From Lineus longissimus (lineage: Eukaryota > Nemertea > Pilidiophora > Heteronemertea > Lineidae), in contig NC_088314.1 in NCBI RefSeq assembly GCF_910592395.1, positions 2,358,001 through 2,422,000 of the forward strand: a stretch of DNA of 64,000 nt, written 5' to 3'. The notes beneath the pieces were generated by a model that saw nothing but the letters and a program-made list of their open reading frames with translations, ran no database searches and was not told the origin of the DNA. A program made the position numbers and the translations under genes. Positions 51,509 through 61,749 of this stretch are shown piece after piece. Each line of letters starts with the position of its first letter. Within the stretch, counting starts at the first letter, position 1.

Positions 51509-54500
51509 CTTGTGCAGTGGGGTCCGCAACAAGAATGACCGTGAAAGTTGGCTTTGGTGCCAATTCGCACTCTAAACACGACCTCAGGCTCCATGAAGTA
51601 ATAGTCTGGTCACTCATCGATCTATGGTCAGGTTTCATAAAAGAATTAGGGCCCGGCAGCGTCCTCTCACCGCTCCTTGCTCTCTTTGAAAGAAACAGAA
51701 TGCCACAGGCAGGAATTAGGTAGGCAGTAAGTGACTCTTGATGATGGATGAGGGGTTTATATTCTATTAATGGTACTCGGTGTTATCTGGGATACAGTAC
51801 GAGTCCCGTTTTATTGGTAAAATGATACCATGAGAGTACATGAGTCAATATCGTTAAATGATTTAAACGACATCGGTTAAAGGAGCTGGCCTTTCTTGAC
51901 GTTCCAGACGTCAATCGTAACCGAAAAATGAAGATCTCGTTTCTCATTGGCACTGTTGACTTCTGTAGGTTAAAAAGGAGTATGAGCCATAAACGTCAAC
52001 TTTGGCAACGATCAATGTATACGTGTTGTCGATCCAGTGACCAATAGAGGAGAATGGTGACCTTTGAGATACAACAAAGACATCCGAACTGAAAATGGAG
52101 CGTGCACCTGAAGTCAAATTTGAACTGCCGAAACCCTAATACCGAGGTGCAATCTGACTGCCGGTGATAGTTTAAAAAGTTATCGCATTTCCTTTTATTA
52201 TTTATCATGATGCAAACCATGCCAGGAACAAATCGGTCTCGGGTGCTCTCTCATAATAAGAATAGCCTTGAATATTCTTTTCATGCTAAGTCATCTGTCA
52301 TGGTGCAAACCGATTGCTTTAGGCTATTCGAACCGCCCGGGACGTAGCTCCAAGTGCAAAGAAAAACCCTCCAATTGGATCCTAGAATCCGATTTCTGTG
52401 GCTATTGTATGGCCAGTGCGGGATGATATTCTCCCCGATTCCAATAAAAGAAGCGCTCAGGGCGGTCATATTTTATCAACAGCGGTCAACATTAAGCTGA
52501 GGTCTCTCATATAGAAGCTTTTATATGTCAGTAGCATTTTTATGATCAATTTGTCGCCGTAGGAAGCAGATATACATGTATGTAAAGGTTGTTGATGTGC
52601 TGAAAGCCTAAATGTATGCAAGTGAGCTAAGTGTTTCGTACCATGTATATCATAACTGTGGCATCCACCCTAGAGAACGTAGTGGGGTCTTGCTTTTTAT
52701 CGAACGTGTTGAGTACATTCTTGGTACTAATCGAAAATGCCTTTGGATATGTATGACTTGGTCTGGTGAAATCACATGTTATCGTATTCGGCTAAACCAT
52801 TATCACTGATAATTTAACCCGTCAAATCTCACCTTACACACAAACCACTTTGTTACCTCTCAACACATCCCAACCATTATCACGCCCGATAACACAGAAT
52901 CCACCCTGTCAATTTCACTCAAATTACCCAGTGAAAAATCTCCAGCGATGTGATTTCATCTATGAAGCACTCTATCCAGATTTGACTATCATAAAGTCAA
53001 TTTGGACCTGCCAATACAGGCAAGGATTCCGCCCTTCTTCATTTGCATTGAGATATCTAAGACCAGGTGACATTTACGTTGAAGTTTATCATCATCATTT
53101 CGGCGGTTGATTTATATAGGGCGTATCGCAGAAACACTGAATCGGCCCTGTTGGCTCTGAATCGTCAATACCATTTCAACGACTCCTGGTCGCGAATAAG
53201 AGTAGTCTGAGTATACTTAGCCTCACCAGAGTCATGAAAGACTCTGGCGTAACATTCGTTCCTTGTCAGCACCACAGGTAGATTCCCATAATGCATCAGT
53301 CGTATGCACTAATGCATTAGTGAGCTACCCTGATATTAAGTCGAACGATGCCACCTGCAAGTGATTCCTTGCCAAAGCGGCAATGTTGTCGGTGACTGTA
53401 TACACAAGAGTCAGAGTAGCATGGTCTTGGTTGTGACCGCTGCATGAAAGGTCTCGTCAGCAGAGCAAATAAAACATTTTAAAGACATTTCATATATTCT
53501 ACACGAACTGCATCAGTTGTTCTGTATATTGAATTATGTTGACGACTGTTTTAGGAGTACATTTCCCTTGGGTTTACGCACCGATCGCGTTGCTACTTCA
53601 TAAGAACGGAAGAACAGCAATACAACCATTACGAGTGTCACGCAATAACAGTTAGTGTATTCCCGATTGCGCGGGCGCCAACACAACAAATGCATTACTT
53701 GACACTAGCATCTCAGTATCAACGTTCAGTTAATTGGAGGATAGATTGTGGTAACTCTTACCTCGAGCATGGCGATCTAATGTACTGGTTAGTTTATTAA
53801 TATTAAGACGTGGAAGTTAGTTAAATTGAGTGACGATGGGTTTACTTCGCAAGAAACGAAGACAGGTAACAGTTTTATCTGAGACCTGCCAAGAAGTTTA
53901 CTGCTCGGCTGAATGTCAGAATCGTGTATGAATGGACCCAGTTGTAAGCTGTCTTGGCCATGCCAATAGCTGTATTCTTTTTGCAAAGAAAGCATTATAT
54001 TGAAACAGAAAGTGTTGGCGCCAGAGATGACTTTAGGAGTTGACGAAATAAGAAGCTTTATCGATTTATAACTTGCAACAGAACGAAGTGAGAATATTGT
54101 TCGTTAAAGAACATCATTTGACGTTTTCATTCTAGTTCCAAGCTGCCTAGGTATTATCAATTAAAAATAGTCTTTCCAAACAGAAAATCAATCCTTAATG
54201 TTCACTGACGGGCCATTAAAATTAATTTTAAAGAAATCAAGTAGTACGACCAACGGTGCATGAAAGTCGCTGACACCTTTATTTCTTCCCGAGAGGAAGC
54301 TAAAGTAAGTATGCTATTACCTGGGTCAGGCGAATACCCCATTACCATTATGCTATGGAGCTTGCTTTTAACATCAGTCGTAGCAAATGAGACACAGGAA
54401 GATAACATTTTAATCCAAGTTACTGCTTAGTATTTTTGATTAAAATGCAGTGTGAAAGTAGACAAAAAATGTTATAAGCTTTGTACGAATAAAGTGCGTT

Positions 54501-54628
54501 GCCGATCATTTGAGAGGTACATGTATCATGAATCCTCGTAGTTTGACTGATCGATGTATAAACCGTCTCTAGGTTGCGCTGCTAAGTCAGCCGTTCACAT
54601 GATTAGGTAAAGGTCACCATCATTTCGA

Positions 54629-54792
54629 GTGAGGCTGGAACTAACAATTCGAGTTGTTTATTGTAGCGACTGGTATGGCATGTTAGTCCAGGATGCCCCT
54701 ATCATCTTAAACCAACCACATCCCCCTTGGATCTCGTTTTGTTCCACCAATGAAAACGAACAAAGATGAAAAATGGGGTGGATTTCGGGTGG
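54629..54792 (+). repeat. Foldback dispersed repeat, copy 2
   Basis: Bases 54629-54685 match 3672-3728 at 56 of 57 positions. The AAAGATGAAAAATGGGGTGG segment at 54763-54782 corresponds to 3646-3668, but in copy 1 it lies upstream of the 57-bp block and here downstream. The high identity over 51 kb implies a recently active element or recent sequence exchange. No coding capacity. Confidence 0.7.
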
Positions 54793-54794
54793 AT

Positions 54795-54860
54795 ATTATC
54801 TCGAGCGATCGAGTTATTTATCTCGAGCGATCGAGATAATAAGTCCATCGATCGAGATAT
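54795..54860. repeat. Short repeats of TCTCGAGCGATCGAG
   Basis: TTATCTCGAGCGATCGAG occurs at 54797 and again 21 bp later at 54818. It is followed by GATAATAAGTCCATCGATCG, which partly inverts the first copy (ATTATCTCGA against TCGAGATAAT). The motif itself is palindromic around CGATCG. The block abuts the dispersed repeat at 54629-54792 and may be part of the same element. Confidence 0.75.
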
Positions 54861-55009
54861 TTCCTAAAAAAATGTTTCATGTTGAAAACAAATCATGTGA
54901 TGTCCTTTCCCAGCCTTATAGTTTTATTTTGACCGATGCCGAAGTGCAAAGCATTGCTCCGAGTGTGTCTCTAAAGGTATCCAAACGCTCACAACCCATC
55001 AGAATATAA

Positions 55010-57640
55010 TTTATGACACCGGAAACAGGAAGTAATGGGATTTGAAACACTTTTTCAAATACCTTTACCGGGGCGATGCGATCTAGTCCATTAGTGAAAA
55101 GCTAATTTTGAAGCTTCAACCACCAACGTGACAGACGTTTTAATAGCCTTTTAATGTAATTGAAGACGTGAAGGCATTTTTTATCCATCTTCAGCTTCAC
55201 TTAAGACTCCACGTTGAAATTTAAGCTCGTTTCGTCGGATGAACAGACGCGTGCATTATCAAGGCAAGCGGCACCTAAATGTTACAGACGTTCTTCAAAG
55301 AAAAGCTTTCCTTTCTCCTGCAGTTGTAGTGTCTGGGGACACGTCTGTTAGCAAATGAGGTGTTATTTCATTCTTGACATCCGATTCAAGTTTTATTCTT
55401 GCCTGCTTAACCGTTACATAACATTCTATCTATTCTTGTAGCTTAGTAGCACAGAAACAAGACGTTCCTTCTTGAAGGGCGAAAGGTCTAAACCTTTTGT
55501 TACAGTTGCAGCCGTTAATCGTTCACATTCATCATTCCTTGGTGCAAGGGTTTTATGATATGACTAGTTTTTTTCCAAACGGACATCCCACGCTTTCTCC
55601 AGGATTGGTTCCAAGTCCTTTATAGAATCTTTCATCTCGCTACAGAAGACTAGTAATCTCTGTTCTTTATGACACCTTCGTGAGCAAGTGATTAAATTAA
55701 TGGATATTGAAACCTGCCTTCAAAGAACGATTGGAATTCAAAATTAAATCTTTCTCCCACGTTAAGATTCACCATCAAGACGACTTGCAGCAAACGCCTA
55801 CTGGGAATATAATCAAGTTTGTCGGGAGCATTCACGTAGATAGACAAATCAAACGCCATCTCTTTCATTGAAAGCAGGCTTCAGGACGAGTGAAATTTGA
55901 TATTCAGTCCTTCCTAGACATTTCCTTTGGCGGATTCTTTGAAAAATTTTGTGGAGACTGTTCTCAGGTACGTCGTTCTTTGGGGGCCGCAATAAGAGAA
56001 CTTATCAAAGGTAGACATGTTTTTCACTAGCCACACAAATGAATGTTTCACCTTTGGCTGCTTAATAGAAGGAAGTCATTTAAGCAGGGAACATTTCGCT
56101 ATATGTTTCCCTTGGCCCCCGCCATATTATATGAAATATATATCACTATGAGAAGAATTAGTCAACCCAATTTTTTAGTTCCTTGATGGATAGTTTCGGT
56201 GAAGTAGTGACATTGGCTAAGTTTTCTGCATTGTTGAAATTAATGACCTTGTTCACTTGTTGACGACGTTATATTCCGGCCCACAGCCGCCTCGGTAAAC
56301 AATGTTTCCTCGGGGTGACATTTCGGTATATGATCATCCCATCGGCATCATTTCTCTTATTAGCTTCCATGATTATATAGTTAACATTATACACAAGACA
56401 GACTGGTGATATGTTGTATGTTGTTTCTGACACACCGTTTTGGTAAAAACAAATCATTTGTGTTGTGGATGGTATTGTTTTCAAGGGTGTAGCCAAAGTG
56501 TATAGTCGTCAGAAAGCCTTTTTTCCTAGAGATGTTTGCGTCTAGGAGCCAGTATAGAGCCTTTTCCCTGTGACCAAAAAAATTGCTACGTTCCAGACAA
56601 TAGTAAATATTACATTGTAGAGATACTTTCCAAATGCCTTGCAGGAATACATGACAATGGCATTGTCATCGACGAGGACAGTGTTAGCAATATTGATTAT
56701 CAGTAGTCAGCTAGTACTGATTAACCGATTGATGTGAACGAATATAGACCTAATATGAAACGCTATCATTACAACCACGGTCGATAGTAAACCATCTTCA
56801 ATATATAAAATAGTTTGAAATAATTCTTCATCGATCATGCTGTAGTTATTTACTCAGTGTCTTCAACTTTACAGCTCAAATCGGTGCATGCGTTATATAG
56901 CATAACTTAGTGATGTCGTGACACTGCTTCAGAGTCTTGAACTATTGTCTATATCACAAGTTGATGCCACCTAGTAGAACGAGCCATTTCAAGGAAATAC
57001 TGTCAAGTTTTCTCTCTCAGTTTAGAGTTCTCTGCATGCATTACCGTAAAATGGATTAAAGGCTCCAGTCTAGTCAGGTACTGACGAATATCATGGTCAT
57101 TGTCAGAGGTGTTGGTGATGTGGTGCGCTATTGCCCATCCGGATATAAGAAGGTTCTCCGAAAGTTCTGTCATTCCGAGACTTTTCTACATCGACCGATC
57201 TCCGCCAGTCAGGATTGGAGTTCTTGTCAGTTATAGATATTATAAATTAATTGAGACCCCAATCAAGAACACTTTCTTCAAACGCAGGTGATTTTTAAAT
57301 GGTGCATCGGGTTATAACCGTGTTACGTTCTCCCCTCACCACGACCCCTTGCGTCTTTCGATACTGCAACTGAAATTGGAAGTTATTTGTTTTCTCATGA
57401 GAGCTCTTGTTGTCGTCAACTGGCTATGCGTTTTCAAAACTTGGTTCCTGCAAATGTCTCTACTCTCTGCATCACGTTAAAAGTGTGCAAGGGATGTTCA
57501 TAAAGTGGTCAGAACTGCATTCTTGCACGCAGTGAGCCATGGTCCAACTCTACTGTTTCTGCTGATCCCGTTTACCTAGTTTGTGTGGTCCACGCCGGTA
57601 ATTTCTCCGGGCGTGTATCTGCTAAATCATTTTCCTTGCC
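55010..57640. other. Non-coding, nothing recognised
   Basis: No supported exon or repeat. If the GON-domain gene extends upstream, this is probably intronic. Confidence 0.4.
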
Positions 57641-57654
57641 GCCATTGAAATGCA

Positions 57655-57887
57655 GAATGGACCGTATCCAAACGTTCTGTAGGAACACTTACAGTGTACG
57701 CCACTTGAGTGCAGATGGTCCTTATCGGGCTAATGGAGTCATTGACTGCGCCGTATTGTGCCTGATACAGACATCGTGGAGGTTTCTCGTTCTTGCAAAA
57801 GGGAGGTACTGTCGACCGATTTCTACTATTGGAGTGTGTGAGACTGGGTGTCATGGAAAGATAGTGAAAGAGCTGGTTTATTCAAAG
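57655..57887 (+). CDS. Possible PAN/Apple-like exon of the GON-domain gene
   Basis: The plus frame around 57655-57887 contains VIDCAVLCLI, then RFLVLAKGRYCRP. This resembles the core of PAN/Apple domains, where ECA-x-x-C is followed after about a dozen residues by SF-x-Y and another cysteine. One expected cysteine is replaced (TSWRF). The 3' end has a good donor (TTCAAAG|GTAACG, after 57887). A candidate acceptor is TTGAAATGCAG at 57644-57654. It lies 840 bp upstream of the first GON exon on the same strand. The frame after this donor is phase 0, whereas the next exon starts in phase 1, so an exon or alternative boundary would be missing between them. Identification is tentative. Confidence 0.3.
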
Positions 57888-58403
57888 GTAACGTTAATTG
57901 GCTCAAGATTTGTTAAATGCTTCAATATTCGTCAAAGCTAGAGATCAGCTACTACCACTGACTTCGCATGTTAGTAGCATAAAGAACCTGTCGAAATGGT
58001 TCACCTGGGTGTTTTTCATTGAAGAAATAAAGTGAAATCTCATACCGACCTGTCATTCTACAAAATTTTCTTCACAGTCAAGAACATCATGGTGCAAAGG
58101 TAAGATCATAAGCGCCTTAAGACTGCAGTGGGATCACTAAACTTTAAGATATTTAGCCTTGAGGATTCATCTCAGTACTCAGCTAACCTTGTTCTCGAAG
58201 TACCAACAATCTTCAATAAAGATTTTGAATTGAGTACCGACGATTTTCTTTTTGTTCATTGACGTTATCAGGTGCAACTATAAAGCATGTTCAAAGAATG
58301 TTATAGTGCATCTGTACTGTCAAGAGCCTCAAGAGCCTTGATTCTATTAACAGAATGGTGCGTCGATAATAAAAGATGATGTGAAACTGGGACTTTTATT
58401 TGT

Positions 58404-58580
58404 TTAAAGAATTGAAATGATACTGAAATGGAGGTTTATTGGTTTGTGACAATGCCTCGCATAGGTAGAGTAAAGCAAGTCAGACAACGAAACTTGCCAG
58501 TATCCTCTCGTCGACAGTGGGGATCGAACCAGGGACTCTACGCCTATACGCCGAGCAACTAGACACCCGTGGCTCCTCAA
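58404..58580 (-). mobile_element. tRNA-derived SINE, antisense in intron
   Basis: On the minus strand a perfect B box GGTTCGATCCC (58520-58530) is preceded by an A-box-like TAGTTGCTCGG (58551-58561), with the tRNA-related head at about 58508-58578. Head spacing and the adjoining GTGTC-TAGTTG block are typical of tRNA-derived SINEs. The body appears to run down to about 58404; a clear tail or target-site duplication was not found. It lies in the putative intron immediately upstream of the first GON exon. Confidence 0.6.
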
Positions 58581-58727
58581 TGGCAATGCCTTACTGGCGT
58601 ACAGAGCTTAACCAAAAAAACACATTTTGACTGTCTCTTAACAATACTCTATGATGAAGATTTCTCTGTGACAATCCTTTTACCGGCACAAGTCTTTCCT
58701 TGCCTTCAACACTTTTGTTCAATTCAG

Positions 58728-58984
58728 GTGAAAAACGCCCTCGAAGCTGTAGACACATATTCCCACTCGGGAACGGTACGAATGGAGACTTCGGTCTTTA
58801 CACACTGAAACAGGACAAAGTGCTCATCACGTTTTATTGTTATTTCGGAAACGTCACAGATACGGGGACAGAATATCTTACCCTTCATCATCTTAATTAC
58901 GCCACTTATAGTAATTATTCTTCTGACTCGACGTGTCTTCCAGGCCGTTCGTCGAACTTTAAAAAAATTCGAATTAATTTCAGG
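58728..58984 (+). CDS. GON-domain exon 1 (secreted ADAMTS9/20-like C-terminal module)
   Basis: This exon encodes the first half of a GON domain, the ~200-residue C-terminal module of ADAMTS9, ADAMTS20 and worm GON-1, which acts outside the cell. It starts after a good acceptor (tract CCTTCAACACTTTTGTTC, then AATTCAG ending at 58727) in phase 1 and ends at a consensus donor (TTTCAGG|GTGAGT, after 58984) in phase 0. Family marks seen in order: a first cysteine (RSCRHIF), a FGLYTLK stretch matching the family's DG-Y-x-(I/L), a YCYFG cysteine, TEYLTL, a NYATYSNYS stretch, a further cysteine (STCLPG), and FKKIRINF, which corresponds to the F-x-K-(I/V)-R-I-(D/N) signature. Sequons NGT, NVT and NYS support secretion. 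Upstream domains of the parent protein are not certain. Confidence 0.85.
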
Positions 58985-59401
58985 GTGAGTAATCACCGCA
59001 CAACGCTATTGGATTTGGGGTTTGGGTTTTTGCAATTTAAACTCATTTTTCGGGGATCGAATTTTACAAATCTTACTGGAACCATCAGTAGCCATTCAAG
59101 ATGAATGCTCTGTAACCTCGCTAGGTTACCCCTGCGTCATCTTAAGCATTGCGCTGAATTCTGTTTCGTCAGGGCAACATATCGATGACGTTAACTAATA
59201 CCTTTCCCCTTTTCTGTACCACTTCCAAACGTTTGGCATAAAATCATATTGTGTGACAGGAGGCAATTAAGGCGAAGACTTTGCTGAGTCGCATGTATGG
59301 CGTCATTCACTAAGTGGATGGCGCACTTTTATGGCGCCATTTTACTTATATGTCCAACGAAACGTAGTCATGCTATTCCTGTTTATGGTCATTTTTTTCA
59401 G
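58985..59401 (+). other. Intron between the two GON exons
   Basis: A 417-bp phase-0 intron bounded by GTGAGT and a T-rich acceptor (GGTCATTTTTTTCAG). Both flanking exons read in the same domain order when joined. No other feature seen inside. Confidence 0.8.
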
Positions 59402-59590
59402 AAAGATAACATAACTGTCATATGTAACGACTATCGCTTCGCAACGAAGACGACAGCGAAACATAACATGTGGGGGAATGGTGGTGATTGTTCGGATTCT
59501 CTTAGAATGCCAGGTGGATTCAGGATGGATCTTAGAGGCACTGGTCTGGAACTCCATCCCTCAGTTAGTATCAGTTGTAAATTATTATAG
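59402..59590 (+). CDS. GON-domain exon 2
   Basis: It continues the domain in phase 0 directly from the previous exon's FKKIRINF. Residues in order: ITVICNDYRFATKT (family: I-x-V-x-D-x-x-F-A-x-T), WGNGGDCSD (family: F-x-x-A-G-D-C-Y-S) and GGFRMDLRGTGLEL (family: G-x-F-S-I-(N/D)-L-x-G-T-G-L). The frame runs to TAG at 59588-59590. A donor-like GTAAAT at 59577 would instead end the exon after 59576 in phase 1, leaving the rest of the domain (the CGGYCG-containing end known in vertebrate members) for a further exon. I found no such exon to the end of the window. The domain is therefore either truncated here or continues beyond 64 kb. NIT is a further N-glycosylation sequon. Confidence 0.85.
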   Translation, partial: KDNITVICNDYRFATKTTAKHNMWGNGGDCSDSLRMPGGFRMDLRGTGLELHPSVSISCKLL

Positions 59591-60795
59591 GTAAATTATT
59601 ACTAGTTGGATCAATCAGTAAGCAATCGTCAACGGAAAAGTTTATATTATATTTGTCAAAAAGGGTCATTTTACATTACCATTTAGAAAAAAGTGTGAAT
59701 TCTTTGACGATTTCTAACAGATATCAAGCGTATAGTGCAAGTCCCATAGCTTATCGGACCAGGAAGCATTATACTGGTCTCCTGGGACACAATACACAGA
59801 TACCTTCTTATTGACAGTAGAATTGAAATATTGTAATGATTGGAGTTAAGGATGTTGATTCTCTTGGCTAACGCAAGATTTTTCTTAGTTTTTCTTTTCT
59901 TTTGAATGTATTTTACCTCCTCTTCGATTTTCTATGATGCCACCATAGAATCGCTGGAGGGAAGTGAGGTACGCACGGAATGGTAGAATAGAGACGGAGT
60001 GGGAAGGATCAGGCAGACAGGTACTAGTGGCCAGGATAGGTGGCAAACCATCATACATGTACAGGTTGACTATGTGTTTACGGTTCCTTAAAAATAATTC
60101 AGGTTACAAGTCCACTAACTTCATGGATCGAAGAACAGCTTATGTTGGTCAATGTTGATATCGAAAGTCACTTCAATTTCGATGAGGCCAACCGGCATAC
60201 ACATGTATGCTCGGAATGTGTTTCGATTTTTAGACCATTCTGGTTTCAAGTTGGCAGTGCCGACGAGTTTGACAACAACGTCAGTCGAGCATTCATCATA
60301 AAGTTTCCTACAACTTATCAGTACCTTTGTTAAGAATAGTTAATGTTTACGCTGGATAGATCGAGATAATCTGCATATCACAAAAACTGTCAATATCAGA
60401 ACCAAATACCATTTTACCGATCCTGAAGGCTTATTTTGCAATAGACAGATATCTTTCTCCCGAAGCCGCATTGGTGTTTTACTCATTGCAGTCTCACAAA
60501 TCTCAAGCTTCCCTCGGTATCATAAATCTTCGTTAAATATTACAATGTGATATTTGTTTCGCGAGTTTGTACAAGGACAGGTGGGCACGGTCATCTTTTG
60601 CTATCACCTGTGCCTTATTTGCTGAGTGCAAGCCATGGTAAGTGCCTCTGAGGATCATATCTTTTGTTATCTCATTCACCAACATAAATAAAACCACAAA
60701 TTTAATCACACTTCTAATGTGTCACAAATGGTGACATTTCCTTTTCCCTCAGCTCTGGGATAAACTAGTTTGCACTTTGAGTTCAGCCTTCTTAA
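59591..60795. other. Non-coding, nothing recognised
   Basis: No exon carrying the missing GON C-terminal CGGYCG-type sequence was seen. A frame at 60142-60333 (+) is unrecognised. Confidence 0.4.
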
Positions 60796-60800
60796 AGCGC

Positions 60801-60890
60801 AGTGTAACCGAATAGCCTTGATGTTGGCTCTGTCGTGGTTCCGGTGGGCAAAGGAGTCGGGGAAACTCATGCTCTCAGCGTAGTTTTTAG
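60801..60890 (+). repeat. Diverged duplicate, copy 1 (pair with 61655-61742)
   Basis: Shares GTAAC(C/G)(G/T)AATA(G/A)CCTTGAT, then CTCT(G/A) blocks, then GGAAAC and GCTCT(C/G)AGC, in the same order with the copy about 860 bp downstream. It looks like an old repeat family; not identified. Confidence 0.45.
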
Positions 60891-61654
60891 TGTTTTTGAT
60901 ATTGCAATAATATTCAATTTTCAATACACGTCTACTGAAAGCGCGTCAGAAGCCAAGTGTAAAAAAGGTGATCAGAGTAAGTATATATAAGTTACAAGTA
61001 AGCTGCTGGTCTTATAGCGAACCTCTGGTGAGTGAGTACCACTTGAAGTTAAGAATGAGATTGTGAAAACGTATGTACGAATTCATTTCGTGTGGCAAAT
61101 GATAGGTATTCAAAGAAACTTCTCGGCGTGCAAAGCAGAACGTTTCCTACCGCGCACAACATTCACCCTGCAACTTCATGATCAAACCTGTTTTAAGCAC
61201 GTAGTCGCACTGTGAATGTGACATGTCGTAGGCCAGTATGTCAGTACTTTTTTCGGTATTCTTTTTACATAAACCATCAATTTTTGTCAGGCTTTTGGAG
61301 TCAGCGATTGCTGCTGTGAACTGTGCTGTGATCTTCTATGCCAAAAAGCGCTGCTGCCGTCAGCTACAAATATGGTGCCGCCATTTCAACTACTGTCAAA
61401 CAATCTCATCCACTCTTTTTCCTGTCGACCGACACAAAAAACACCGAATCGCGAAGCGCTGGCGGTCGTGGTCCCGGGTCATTTTGCCACCGGCTAAAAA
61501 GCAGCGAACGATTTCGGCTTGCAGTGTATTTCGTTTATCCATCATCCAGTCTTCCACTGCTCGCCTCTTGAGTCGAAAAGGATTACTTTCTCCAGCTTCC
61601 TAGCATGATGATGAACACTACACCAAACTACACTTCATTTCTATTACTTTGAGC

Positions 61655-61742
61655 GTAATGTAACGTAATAACCTTGATTGTGACTCTACCATGGTATCCC
61701 CAGGATAATTAAACGGAAACCGTTGCTCTGAGCACAGCTTCA
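61655..61742 (+). repeat. Diverged duplicate, copy 2
   Basis: See the copy at 60801-60890. The order of conserved blocks is the same and the spacing differs by a few bases. Confidence 0.45.
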
Positions 61743-61749
61743 GCGTCAA

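Larger units (their letters stand above)
41810..54600. other. Long stretch with no supported gene
   Basis: About 12.8 kb without a frame I can assign. Simple repeats: (CA)7 at 44813-44826 and (ACT)5 at 51494-51508. Several plus frames (43753-44061, 48925-49475, 50157-50471, 51418-51723) are open but lack recognisable motifs. Probably intron or intergenic DNA. Confidence 0.4.
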
